Shown in pieces: positions 21,591 to 32,218 of a DNA stretch of 64,000 nt. Made by a program: the position numbers and the translations under genes. Position 1 is the first letter of the stretch; each line of letters opens with the position of its first letter. The notes beneath the pieces are model-generated. The model did not search any database, had not been told where the DNA came from, and saw only the letters and a program-made list of their open reading frames with translations. Origin of the DNA: Adiantum capillus-veneris (Eukaryota > Streptophyta > Polypodiopsida > Polypodiales > Pteridaceae); contig CM043965.1 in NCBI GenBank assembly GCA_014529385.2, positions 12,328,412 to 12,392,411 of the forward strand. Reading direction: 5' to 3'.

Positions 21591-22218
21591 TCAATTTCGA
21601 GTGGACCGAGGAGGAGTGTGAAACTTCATTCCAAAAGCTGAAGGACAACCTTATATCAGCACCTGTACTAAAGGCACCAGATTGGGAAAAGATATTCCAT
21701 GTGCACATTGATGCTTCGGTATATGCCATTGGAAGTATTCTAGCTCAACCTGGAGACGGAACAATGGATTTTCCGGTTTGCTATGCGAGCCGACAGTTAA
21801 ACAGTGCAGAGAAGAACTACACAACCACCGAGCGGGAAGGGTTAGGAATGATTTATGTTGTAAAGAAATTCGGCATTATTTGCTTGCAAACAAATTTGTG
21901 TTCTTCACAGATCATCAAGCTCTTTTGTACCTAGTAAATAAACCTTGCAATACAGGGAGAATCGTACGCTGGTTTATTATATTGCTAGAGTTTGACTTCA
22001 CAGTGGTGGTCAAAAAGGGTAAAACCCATCTACGAGCAGATCATCTTTCGAGGATACACAACGGGGAAGCTCCTGAAGGAGTAGATGATGGCATACCAGA
22101 TGCTTACCTTTTCAACATTGAAATGGTACCCAAATGGTCTCAGGAAATTGTTAGCATTCTTTCCTTCAGAAGTAGGTTTGATCATACGGAATGCAGATCC
22201 AAACAGCAAACAATTTGA
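21536..22218 (+). pseudogene. RNase H of the Tat-like element
   Basis: Two frames overlap. The first has FEWTEEECETSFQKLKDNL, FHVHIDASVYAIGSIL (catalytic Asp in DAS), VCYASRQLNSAEKNYTTTER. After a shift near 21870 the second has FTDHQALLYLVNKPC, RIVRWFIILLEFDFTVV and RADHLSRIHNG. TGA at 22216 then interrupts the frame leading into integrase. All diagnostic blocks are present, but two changes disable it. Confidence 0.9.
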
Positions 22219-22560
22219 CAAACAAAAGACTTCCAGTTGATAGCAGGACGACTATATCATCTTGGATCTGACCTAATCCTACGATTATGTATAAATTCGG
22301 AAGAACTCGAGTGCTACCTTGAAGAAGCACATATCCAGGGTTGTGCATTTCATTGTTCAACAGTGAAGACACACCAGAGACTGAAACAGTTAGGGGTTTA
22401 TTGGCCAACTATGTATGCGGACACACATTCCTATGTTACCAATTGTACTATATGTAGTGCCAAACGACCAGTGGATCACGCAACTTTGTTTCAGGTAAAC
22501 ATAGCACCTGCATGGAGTCAATATACCATTGACTTCTTAACCACCAGAACATTCCGTGAG
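22219..22560 (+). pseudogene. First integrase zinc-binding module
   Basis: The segment reads DFQLIAGRLYHLGSD, then EEAHIQGCAFHCSTVKTH, LGVYWPTMYADTHSYV and CTICSAKRP. This fits an HHCC-type finger of the kind normally found once at the integrase N-terminus, ahead of the core. The same layout recurs at 22600-22870. The two modules are only moderately similar, so the duplication is old. Confidence 0.75.
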
Positions 22561-24963
22561 AACATCACGAGAGCACGGGAAAAAGCTATAGATTTGGAAG
22601 CTCGTGACTTTCAGTTAATTGGGAATCAACTCTATAAGCGGGGAAAGGACAATCAACTTAGAATCTGTGCAAGTGAAAGCGAATACCTGTTGATTCTAGA
22701 ACATGCACATAGCAGAATAAGTGGAGGCCATTTTTCGGGCGATAAGACGGCAAACATTGTCTTAACCGCCGCAGGAATTTGGTGGCCTACATTTCACATG
22801 GATGCCGAAGAGTTTGTAAAGCGTTGTGATACATGTCAACGTACCAAGATGCCAATAAAAAGAGATGAGATGCCATTACGGCCAATGATGGGAGCAAGAG
22901 CATTTGCAAAATGGGGCATTGATTTTGTGGGACCTATATCACCCCCTGCATATCACACCCACACCTAATATATCATTGTGGCTACGGACTATCTCACAAA
23001 ATGGGTCGGAGCCAAAGCAACACAAAATGCTGATGCACGCACCACGGCACAATTTTTGTATGAGAATGTTTTTGTACGTTACGGGTTACCAATAGAAATT
23101 GTCAGTTACCGTGGCACACATTTTCTCAATGAAGTCATTGAATATCTTCTAGAGGAATTCATGGTCATACATAGGAAATCCGCACCATACCATCCACAGG
23201 CCAATGGGCAAGCTGAGGCCACAAATAAAACACTATGCACGGTTCTCACTAAAATAGTGTCAGAATCACGAACAGATTGGGATCAGCAGCTATACTCAAC
23301 ACTATGGACATACAGGGTAGCTTACAAAACATCAATAGGAACAACACCATACAGCATGGTATTTGGGCTACATGCTATACTACCCATAGAGTTTTTAATC
23401 CCAACTCTACGAGTAGCAAAAAGCTTGGAATGGACAGGGCATGAGCTCTCTTCAAGGATTGATAATCTTGAAAAGCTAGATGAACTCCGCTTACGGGTTG
23501 TCGCATCAATCTATGCTAAAAAGAGAAGACAAAAGGAATTTTTTGACAAACTTGTGCGTACCAAAGAGTTCAAAACAGGTGATTACGTACTTGTTTATAC
23601 CTTGAAGCAACATGCCAAAAAACTTAAAAAGCGAGGGATGGGACCATTTGTGATTAGTGATCTATCACAAAGTGGAGCTGTCAAGCTTGCTACATTAGCA
23701 GGTGAAGAAATGCCATACTGGATTAGTGGATGTCGACTGAGGAGGTATCATCTACCACTCACACAGGAGATGCTCCAACAAATTCATCAAGGAAAACAAC
23801 GAATGAAGGAAAAAGAGAGAGTACGGGAGGAAGCTCAAGCCGAAGCACAAGAACGCATTGCAAAAATATGGCTTCTGCGACAACAAAAACAAAGTGGAGC
23901 ACCATTGCGAATCAATGCCATTCGACTGACTAAGTTGAAGGAGGAAACAGTGGAGCCAATAATTGCGGTCAAAGTGGGCAACAATCAAGTTGAATCAATA
24001 GCTTTGCTTGATTCGGGTGCTCAAGCAAATTTGATCTCTTACGGATTATACCAACAGCTCAAAGTCACAGATCAACTTCATCCTACTCCCCAAGTGCTGG
24101 AAAGTAGCACATCACACCCATTGAAAACATTGGGATGGACTATATTGCATGTACAGATACATCAATATATTTATCCACACAAATTCTATGTGATGACAGA
24201 TGAAAGCACACAACACCCAATGATGCTAGGGCAAAAAGCATACAATGTGCAGATAGATTGGAAACAAAAGGCGGTCAACATTCAGCATGAACATGAACAA
24301 CAGATGATAGCTTTTGCTCAGCATTACCATCATGAACAACTACAAGCTATGCAATCACTGGAAACAAAGCCAAAAGCACAAATGCCATCAAAGAACAACA
24401 GGAAACCCGAGGCCAAAAATCAGGTAAAAGCCAACCATACTACTTACAGACAAATGAAGTCACCGGCCACATTGCAAAAATCTAGGCTACCAAAACCAGG
24501 TAAACAAGTATGGATGCGGAAGGATAGAAATGCAATGGCGGAAAAACAACAATGTAGCAAACGGATTCCAACAAAGCAGACGGTTCAACCCCAAAAAAAG
24601 GTCATAAAACAGATATGGATCCCAAAGAAAATGCTTAGCCAAAATCCAAATGTCACTCACATTTGGATACCAAAGCAAAAGCAAAAGGACCTACCTGGCG
24701 TACAAGCAACAATGGAAAGCAGACAGCTACAATTCAAAAAGGGAAACCGACATATGTGGATGCCGATGAAAGACAAACTAGTGGCAAACAAGAAAGTGTC
24801 AAACCATCTACAAAAATCGGCAGCAACAAAATACCAATGGAAAGCCAAGGCCATAAAGCCCGTAGCCATTACATCCCAGCCAATTCTATCCTTAAACACA
24901 ACTATCTACGACTCCATCAACAGTGCCGGCAAAGCAAGTGCCTCTTGCCAAAAAGACAATTAA
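22561..24963 (+). pseudogene. Second zinc module, integrase core and C-terminal extension
   Basis: The frame contains a second finger (HAHSRISGGHF, CDTCQRTK), then the catalytic core: KWGIDFVGP (Asp at 22921), a TAA at 22966, VSYRGTHF where the second catalytic Asp is Tyr (23107-23109), and PQANGQAEATNK with the Glu at 23215, giving the canonical 35-residue spacing. After the core come a GDYVLVYTLKQ segment and a WISGCRLRRYH segment. The long tail includes a second protease-like domain and tryptophan motifs. The Asp-to-Tyr change should abolish catalysis. Over 400 residues beyond the core is unusually long. Confidence 0.9.
23940..24290 (+). other. Second aspartic-protease-like domain, downstream of integrase
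   Basis: Within the integrase frame, about residues 322-435 from 22978, the sequence has the retropepsin pattern: IIAVKVGNNQVESIALLDSG (catalytic Asp at 24010-24012), the following AQANLIS, a central hydrophobic stretch, and MMLGQKAYNVQIDWKQKAV near the end, in the place of the ILGRDFL...IDW motif. It differs in sequence from the first protease at 19313. The rest of the tail has spaced WMRK, WIPK, WIPK and WMPM motifs (24508-24770). Confidence 0.7.
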
Positions 24964-25200
24964 ACAGAGAGCAGTAGAGTTACAGCTGCTACTTGCAAAG
25001 AAAGCAGAAAACCTCGACAGCGAATGCCAATAAGCATCTTGCTTATTCCCTTCTCTTGCACCGCATTAATTTTTCCATGCATTGACCGAGTATGCATAAA
25101 ATAGGGCCACATTAATCGGCCAAGCATTAGCACAACTTTTTCAACCTATGCACGGCACATACTCCAAGGAGAAACCTTATCGTCCAGGAGGACTCCGGCT

Positions 25201-25213
25201 AGGAGGGGGGGAG
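25201..25213 (+). other. Internal polypurine-tract-like sequence
   Basis: AGGAGGGGGGGAG is nearly the same as the tract before the 3' LTR (AGGAGGGGGGGA). It lies just after the pol region. It could be a second plus-strand priming site or the relic of an earlier 3' end of the element. Confidence 0.45.
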
Positions 25214-27094
25214 GCATTCTAGAGGCACTCTCAAATGCGGAACCAATGACAGAAACAGCAAAAAAGGGCATGATTTACGACTACTTTAAGGGTTGTTGTT
25301 TGCTTGTAAAATTTTCTCGAGTAACCCAAGTACATATGCCCTTATACATCATGAATCTACAGGTATATGGGGCCAAACACCAAATCAAGCCCCTAAGTGT
25401 GTGTATATAAGTAGAAATAGCCATTTTTTAGGAAAAATATTGATAAAACGGAGAAATCCGGCCATAAAAATTGCATGTGAGTGTATATAATGTGTTGCGG
25501 TGATGTTTGTGATTTATTATGATTTTTGGGGATTTTTTGGGTTTGATTTGCTATTTTCCTTTTAATTTTGCTAATTTTCGGCAGAAAAACTTCAAAAATA
25601 CAAAAAGCAGATGGAAAACAGTCGTAATGAAAAACAAAAAATATGGTGATGATCAGTGGCTATAGGACAACCTATGGTACAGTGGGGGTGCAATTATGAG
25701 ACCGGAGCGAAAAGCGTGTTTTGACCAGGTTTTGACCGAAATGCCAAATTTCTAGTAAACAGAGAAAACGGAGTCCAAATCAAGAAATTTTTGAGCCTAA
25801 GCCACATCTCGCCAGAAGATAGGAGCACATCTCAAATTTCATGAAAAGTGGTTAGGGGACCTCCATTATAAGAAATTTTCACCCCATTTTTAGCTCATTT
25901 TCACTATTGACCTTGTGGAGAGAGCTTCTGCCACCTAGAGCGGATCGACCTTCCAGCAACTTCTACGACGCGCACGACTACCCGACCAGCTCCAGACATG
26001 AGAGGTATGCTCACCACCTTGAGCTTTTCGCGCATGTTTGTCGTTATGTCGCGAAAACTAGCGTAGGGGTCACACACAAAGCGAGCGGTAGAGACCTACA
26101 GGTAGAGACGGCGGCCTAACGGCTAACCCGAAAGCAACGAGACTTCATCGGAAGCTTACCCTAGTCTAGGGGACCAGTCCTGGATAGCCAAAGGCAGTGG
26201 GAAACCATCGGGAAAAACCCTAATTTCGAGAAACCCGCAAGAGCCACCAAATGGGAAATCAGCGAAACGGCAACCAAATGCTACCAAAATTCATGGGTAG
26301 GAGCATCTCGACATGCTCGACAAGTCTATATGACCCGAATGACCAAAAAGTGATGCGAAGAGGCACTAAAACTCAGAAACGGCATCAAACACACAAAGCG
26401 TCAAAATGCACTTGCGGCCAAACCGCAAGTTTGTTTGCCACCAAACTTCACGAGCGGCTTTCCTAGACCATCAACAACCAAGTCCTATGGTGGTAGACCA
26501 CCACAAATCATCAAAGGTATGTAAACGCAACCACGGGTGCTTCTAGAGCGACAAATTGCCAAATGGAGCTTCGATAAAGCTAAAGTCGACAAAAACCATA
26601 CGGCAAGGATCCTCAAGGGATCGGGAAGCTATGGAGACCAACATCGAGAAATTTCATCGCCAAAAAGCACTCCAAAAGTCAAAAAACGGCTCGGAGGCTC
26701 TGAAGTCCACACAGGGAGTTGTACTCTATCCATTTGACTTTTTTGTTGAAATTAGGCTCAAAAGGGACTTAGGGGAGCAAAGGGCAAGCACTGGGAGCAC
26801 TAGCATTGAAAAAATCACCAGGAGACATCCTACTCAAGTGCACTTTTTGGCACAGACACCAACATTTTTTATCATGCACATGTTCTGAATGACATTTACA
26901 AGCCATACACCAAGTTTCATCACATTTGGACCAAGTTTGACCTCATATGCATGGAAAAACGTAAAGTTACGGCATAGAGGCAATAATGGGCCAAAGACTT
27001 ACCAAATCTTGTCCAAATTCATGAAACTTGCACAACACATTCACCAACACATCAGCAAACAATTTGTGTGGTAAGGGAGAAAAAATGATGAAAT

Positions 27095-27118
27095 AGACAT
27101 CCTACGCGTAGGATGTCT
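27095..27118. repeat. 24 bp perfect palindrome, 3' copy 1
   Basis: Identical to leader copies 1 and 2; 285 bp before 3' copy 2. Confidence 0.97.
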
Positions 27119-27379
27119 AATTGACCTTTTTGGCATACAAGGGATGTTTTATCATTCCAGATCCAATTACCTCATCATCAAGAGCCCATATGTCAAGTTT
27201 GAAGCCATTCTAATCACTTTTGATCCCCAACACCTTCAAGATACACTTTTTGAGCCCTAAAACACCTCACAGAGCCCTACAAGCATCAAATCATGTCCAA
27301 ATTCAAATCCAATAACATGCCCATGCTCCATAGGCCAAGGACAACCCACAAAACAAGTTTCATGCCATTTTGATGAAAA

Positions 27380-27403
27380 AGACATCCTACGCGTAGGATG
27401 TCT
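27380..27403. repeat. 24 bp perfect palindrome, 3' copy 2
   Basis: Identical palindrome, preceded by GCCATTTTGATGAAAA; 285 bp before copy 3. Confidence 0.97.
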
Positions 27404-27664
27404 CCAGCATAAATTTAGCCTTCTGAGCAAAGAATGACATCATGGGAGCCAAAACCATAGTGCAATGAGCCCATATACCAATTTTCAACCCATTTGGACA
27501 TCAATTGTTACCTATGATGGACATTCTACCCAAATTGTCACTTAAAGCCTGAATCAGCCCAAAAAATCCACTTTTTGATAGCTAAATTCAAATCCAAGCC
27601 TATAGACATGTTCCATGAGCCTTACACTACCTGCATGTCAAGTATGAACCAATTCTGATGAAAA

Positions 27665-27688
27665 AGACATCCTACGCGTAGGATGTCT
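27665..27688. repeat. 24 bp perfect palindrome, 3' copy 3
   Basis: Identical palindrome, preceded by CCAATTCTGATGAAAA. It lies about 107 bp before the ATG of the accessory ORF. Confidence 0.97.
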
Positions 27689-27795
27689 AGATGAAAATTT
27701 TTGGCCAGATTTGCACTGTGAGCACATGCACAGCTTCACAAGTTCCTTTTAGGCTGTAGAAAGCTAACTTTGGACTACTGATTGCAACAGGATCT

Positions 27796-29337
27796 ATGGC
27801 AGCCTCGAAGCCACCGGCAAAGAAGAAAAGAATGACAATCAAAGATTATCTGGACGAGGTGGAACCTTTTGTCATTCCAGAGGGAACACTAAAGCCCACC
27901 AGCACCTGGATACAAGAAGATCTGTTAGAGTCAAACGACCTAAAGATCTACCAGGGATTGTTCAAAGACAATGAAGGCAATGTAATAGAGCTACCAATGC
28001 TGCCAAGAGAGCTCAATGAATTTGTACGAAGCAAAATGGCCGGCTACTTAGAGAAAATTGACCTCCATAACTACTTCGAAGCAATACCAGCAGGGGTGGA
28101 CATCAAAAGAGTATGGGAGTTTGTAACAAGCATCAAGGAGGATGGAGTGGCCAAGGTGAAAGATTTACAAGGGAGACCAGATACAGAGATCATAATCACG
28201 GAGCGGGTTGTAGCCCATGCACTTGACCTCTCCAATGAGGGGGACAGTGTAACAAAAAGAAGGGATGAAGTCAAGGTGTACAAGGAGAAAAAGGTGAATT
28301 ACACTTTTGAAGACATTGCCAACCCAAAGGTGGCAATTATGAGCCAATTGTACAACCAGTACTTCCACATATGCACTAAGAGGCCACAGAAGTATAGAAT
28401 GCCGCCAGGTGCAATTGCCACAACGTTTACTTGGGCAATGACAAAAGGCACCCCAAAGATAATTAACTATGCTGCATACATACATGACAGCTTAGTAAAG
28501 ATGGGCAACAAAAAGCCAACCTACATAGTGCCAGGAGAGCTGATCACCAAGGTGGTTTATGGGGCACTACACGCTAAAGGAAGGTGGCCTGAACCCCCAT
28601 CTCAGAATGATTGGCTAAGAGTAAAAGAAGACAAGGAAGATGAGCCGCAAAGGGCACCAAGGTTGGCTACGAGGTTGAAAAGACGGCTAGAGCCAGTTGA
28701 AGAGGAGCAACCCGAGTAGAAGAAAGGAAAGAAAGAGTTTGCTCAAGTGCCGGCCAAAGAGACAAGGTCACAAAAAGTGGCAAGACTCGAGAGGCTGATG
28801 GAGAGTTTCCGAGCAGAAAGAGCCCTCAAGGGGGATTTAAACGAACTCTGGAAGCCATCTCTCGAGTCTATGTCCAGATCTTCCAAAAGAGTGCAAAGGG
28901 ACCGCTTTGAAGATTATATCAAGAATTTTGAGATTCTTGATGCGGCAGTGGAAAACATCCCCCATGTACCTTTCACCGAGGAGGAAGTGGAGCAGATAAG
29001 GCAAACACTGCTAGATGAACAAGAAAGCCAAGAAAGAGAAAGAAAAACAAAAGCGGACAGTGACTTAAAGGGCAAACCGGCAGCTTTACCAGATAGCCCT
29101 AAACCCAGCCCACAGCCATCACCACCTCCCAGCAGCCCTCCACAAGAAGATAATGCAGCTGAGGACAAACAAGACGAAAGGCAAGCAGAAGAGCAAGAGC
29201 AAAGGCAAGAACCTGAGCCAAAAGAAGAGGCCAAGCCTGAATCTCAGCAAAAAGGATTAGATGAGGCCTATTATGCATTTTTGGACCTGCTAACTTGCAG
29301 GCTATACAAAGGAAGAAACCGCCACAGTCACATTTGA
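27796..29337 (+). pseudogene. Accessory ORF part 1: unknown domain and acidic linker
   Basis: An ATG at 27796 (MAASKPPAKKKRMTIKDYL) opens a frame that runs to 29337 with a single stop (TAG 28717). The first about 280 residues have a basic start and look globular, with HNYFEAIPAGVDIKRVWEFV, ERVVAHALDLSNEG, MPPGAIATTFTWA and YIVPGELITKVVYGALH. I do not recognise a named domain. The next part is Lys/Glu-rich, then Pro/Ser-rich and Gln/Glu-rich. No transmembrane segment or signal peptide is visible, so a classical envelope protein is unlikely. The frame is in sense orientation and within the element, so it is probably read from genomic or spliced element RNA. Confidence 0.75.
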
Positions 29338-30438
29338 CTTGGCGAGAACAGGGCATAAAGAACAGATGCAAGGCATTCGGCTAGTGGAACTAAAAGAAAT
29401 TGCTACCAACACGGTAGACTTGCACCCGCCCTCCAATGATTGGGACGTGGTGATGACAAAGCTAGCTGGATTGAGGGCACAATCTATGGCTTCAGAGGAA
29501 GAGATGATAACTCTCAAAGCCACCGAAGAAAAGACCAAAAGGGAAAGGGATTCTCTGCAGGCACAAAGCAAAGGGCAAAAAGAGAGAGAAGCTGACCTCC
29601 AGGCCAACTTGGCAACGACTCTACAAAACTGCCAAGCAATGGAAGAAGCAAATGAGGCAGCAACAAAAAGAATACAAGCAGCTAAAGAAGAGTGTCTGCA
29701 ACTCAGCAAGTCATTGCGAGATGCTGAAAAAGAACAAGATAATCTGACACTACAGTTGGCAGAAGAAACAAAAGAAGTTGAGGCCATGAGGAATGCCAAG
29801 GAAAAAGCAGAGATAGAACAAGAAGCAAGCCTGGATGAAGTCCTTGAGCTCAAAGACCAATTAAAAGTCAAAGATCAAACCATCCAGAGGCTGCGAGCAT
29901 CACCTGCTAGAGTCAGAGCTACGAGCTCGACTCAAATCATTTCCGAGAGTCAAATATATGAAGAGCAAATGCAGGAACTTCAGAAGGAGATGACTCTCGA
30001 GAAAAAGCAAAGGTTAATGATGGCTGAAGGTTCTATCGTAATGCAAACAAGAATGGAGGAGGGCCAAAAAGCCCTACAAGAAGAAGTGGAAAGCATAAGG
30101 AAAAAGCTCGAGGAGGTGGAAGAGTAAACGCTGAACTTAATGACCTCCTCGTGAATATGGGCGAAGAAGCTGAAGCGGAAAAGCAAACACTCCTCAGGCA
30201 AATTGAGGAGTTGAAAAGCCAGCAACAAGCAGAGGCAGAAAGCTCAGGGCCAGCCGCCAATGAGGGCATCGACCTCGAAAATGTGGCAGATCCTGTGGAC
30301 ACACACATGCAAGAGGAAACCATAGCAGGATCCTCTCAAGAGCCACAGGATCTAACACAAGAAGAGGAGGAAAAATTGTGTAAGGCAATAGAGGAAGAGC
30401 TAAAAGAAAGCACGAAGGAAGCCTTGGAATGGGAGTAG
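29338..30438 (+). pseudogene. Accessory ORF part 2: long coiled coil
   Basis: Two successive frames (29339-30127, 30151-30438) encode Glu/Lys/Gln/Ala-rich sequence with heptad-like spacing of Leu and Ala, for example LQANLATTLQNCQAMEEAN and EEVEAMRNAKEKAEIEQEA-like stretches, typical of an extended coiled coil. The frame changes near 29337 and 30125 suggest single indels in one ancestral gene continuous with part 1. There is no ATG near 29339. Coiled coils usually mediate self-association; any role here is inference. Confidence 0.65.
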
Positions 30439-31229
30439 AGGGTCTTCAAATCTATGACAATTTAGAAGATCGACGCGAGCAATCTTAGGCGCGAGTGGCT
30501 TCAACCCTCTCTCCTATATCCATTGCTGAAATATGAGGCAACAACAATCAACAAGCGGATCAGACAAGAGCCAACGGTACCTCTCTACAATGCAGACACC
30601 TCGAAGCCAGAAGGAGTTAAGCTTATAGTAGATTCTCAGCCAAAGTGGAGGAAGGCTTGGCTTACCAAGTACCCACAATACCTAATCCACTTGGTAGAGG
30701 CACCTAAACATATCTGAGACAACCTCAGCTTCTGTCCTCTACCAAGAATTAGGACGTGGAAGGCACAAGAAATTTTGCAAAGAAGCCAACCCACTTGGCT
30801 GAATTACCCAAAGCTGCCAGGCGTGAAGGCAGGTGAGAGAATAAGTGTCCAATACATGGTGAAAACCCTAACAGGCGCATAAAGTTGTTCACTGGCTCAT
30901 CTGACCTTACATGCATTATGATGAGGAAGATTTGCAGAACAATCTTAGCAGTGTTCAAGACCTTCAAGCCAGGCTAGGTGACCGACAGCATATTCTTCTT
31001 CCAGGATACATACAGATGTGCCTATGATCTGTCAGGTCAGCCTTCCAAGGAGGTGATACATGCGCTGTATCAAAGAATCATGTTTCTACCCTCCTATCAC
31101 CTCCAGGCTTTTGAAGAAGCATTCTATACGAGGCTCTTCACCATGAATACAGATATCTTTGGCCCCACAATGCTGAACCTACATGCCAGGTACGAATCAA
31201 TGCTAAAGATGCGGAAAACGATAAGATGA
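30439..31229 (+). pseudogene. Accessory ORF part 3: C-terminal region
   Basis: The frame of part 2 continues with stops (NLRREWLQPSLLYPLLKYEA, WRKAWLTKYPQYLIHL, LQRSQPTWLNYPKLPG, ERISVQYMVKTLTG), then shifts near 30882 to a frame with DTYRCAYDLSGQPSKEVIHA and LPSYHLQAFEEAFYTRLF, ending at 31229. Good amino-acid texture across stops points to one decayed protein. It ends only about 35 bp before the polypurine tract, so coding reaches almost to the 3' LTR. Confidence 0.55.
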
Positions 31230-31263
31230 AGCAGCTGATCAAGGCCATGTCGGGGACGACATG

Positions 31264-31279
31264 AACAAGGAGGGGGGGA
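31264..31279 (+). other. Polypurine tract before the 3' LTR
   Basis: AACAAGGAGGGGGGGA directly precedes the TG of the 3' LTR. It primes plus-strand cDNA synthesis. Confidence 0.9.
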
Positions 31280-32213
31280 TGCTAGAAGCTGGACACACCC
31301 CACGGCATCTAACTACTCGGAGGACTATTATTTTTGTAATTATTCATTCATTGAGGAAAACCCGATTTTTCACCTTGTAAATATTGGGACTTACAGAAGT
31401 TTCTAGATTGTATCCCAGTTTTGATAGTTAGATTGAGTAGATGGTTGATTTTGGAACTTTAGGGTTTGAGACATTGTAAGGTATATATACCACTATTTGA
31501 CCTTAATGAAAGACCTTTTGTCATTTTAAAAACAAGTTTGAAGTATGTGAGTGAGCGTACTGTGAACGAGAGAGAGATTGTGAGCTTCATCTTGACGCTA
31601 CGTGTGCTACGGTGGTCGGAATCGAGTGCAGGGAAGTGCAGTGTGTTGCCCCCGACTAGAGCTAAGAGCCGATACCAACATTGCGCGCGTACGGTCCGGC
31701 TTTGCGAGCTCCTTCTACGAGCTTCATCGGTTGTTTGGGTGAGCATACGTTGTCCGATTTTGCATTGCAGCATATCCACGCGTTCACATTGAGTAGAACT
31801 ACACATTAGGAACTTTAGATTTCAGAAACGAAGGCCTGCAGATTTCAGCCAGACATCCTACGTGTTTCTGCACCAGGTGTTTTGGGTCGTGATTTTGGTG
31901 CATAGAACTTAGGGAGAGCGGCCTATTGGTATTAGTAGGGTCTCCTTCAAGTTCTATGGTGTTTCGAGATTGTTTGATGGGTGTTCGGCTCTAGAAAGCA
32001 TTGTAGGAAGTTTCCTCTTTTGCACTCTTGAAGGCTGTGACTTAGACAATTGGTAGAGACCTCTGTAGGAATTAGTTAGGAGTCGGTCGAGTGTAGGTTG
32101 ACACCTTATGCTTGCTTCCACGTGCCTACGGGTAGAGCTTCGTCCTTAGCTGACATTACATGCTAGGTGAGTTCTCGCTGTGCTGACGTCCGTCGCGGCG
32201 TATCCGTCCAACA
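31280..32213 (+). repeat. 3' LTR, 934 bp
   Basis: Begins TGCTAGAAGCTGG and ends CGTCCAACA, the same length as the 5' LTR. The start differs by TGC versus TGT. TATA palindrome at 31480-31491; half-palindrome at 31851-31863. Followed by the TGGTA target duplication. Confidence 0.95.
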
Positions 32214-32218
32214 TGGTA
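32214..32218. repeat. Target-site duplication, right copy (TGGTA)
   Basis: Matches 13448-13452. Confidence 0.93.

Larger units (their letters stand above)
24964..27795 (+). other. 2.8 kb spacer with three palindrome copies
   Basis: No supported coding region. It has a purine-rich tract at 25201-25213 that closely matches the real polypurine tract, a half-palindrome at 26823-26833, and three perfect 24 bp palindromes in diverged 285 bp repeats. Short plus-strand ORFs at 25907-26737 show no family motifs. Confidence 0.6.
13453..32213 (+). mobile_element. 18.76 kb Tat/Athila-like Ty3/gypsy element, full length
   Basis: Two 934 bp LTRs in direct orientation, 5 bp target duplications, an Asp-tRNA-type primer site and a polypurine tract define a complete element. 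Internal order: leader, gag, protease, RT-RNase H, two integrase zinc modules, integrase core, a second protease-like domain, a 2.8 kb spacer, and a long accessory coding region. By eye the LTRs differ at about 25 positions without indels (about 97 percent identical), so it is moderately old. Gag, pol and accessory frames all have stops or shifts, so this copy is non-autonomous now. At nearly 19 kb it is at the large end for plant LTR elements. Confidence 0.95.

Noticed and set aside
27796-29337. Envelope-like gene in the 18.76 kb element
   Set aside because: Position fits, but no signal peptide or transmembrane segment is visible and the protein is charged and coiled-coil rich.
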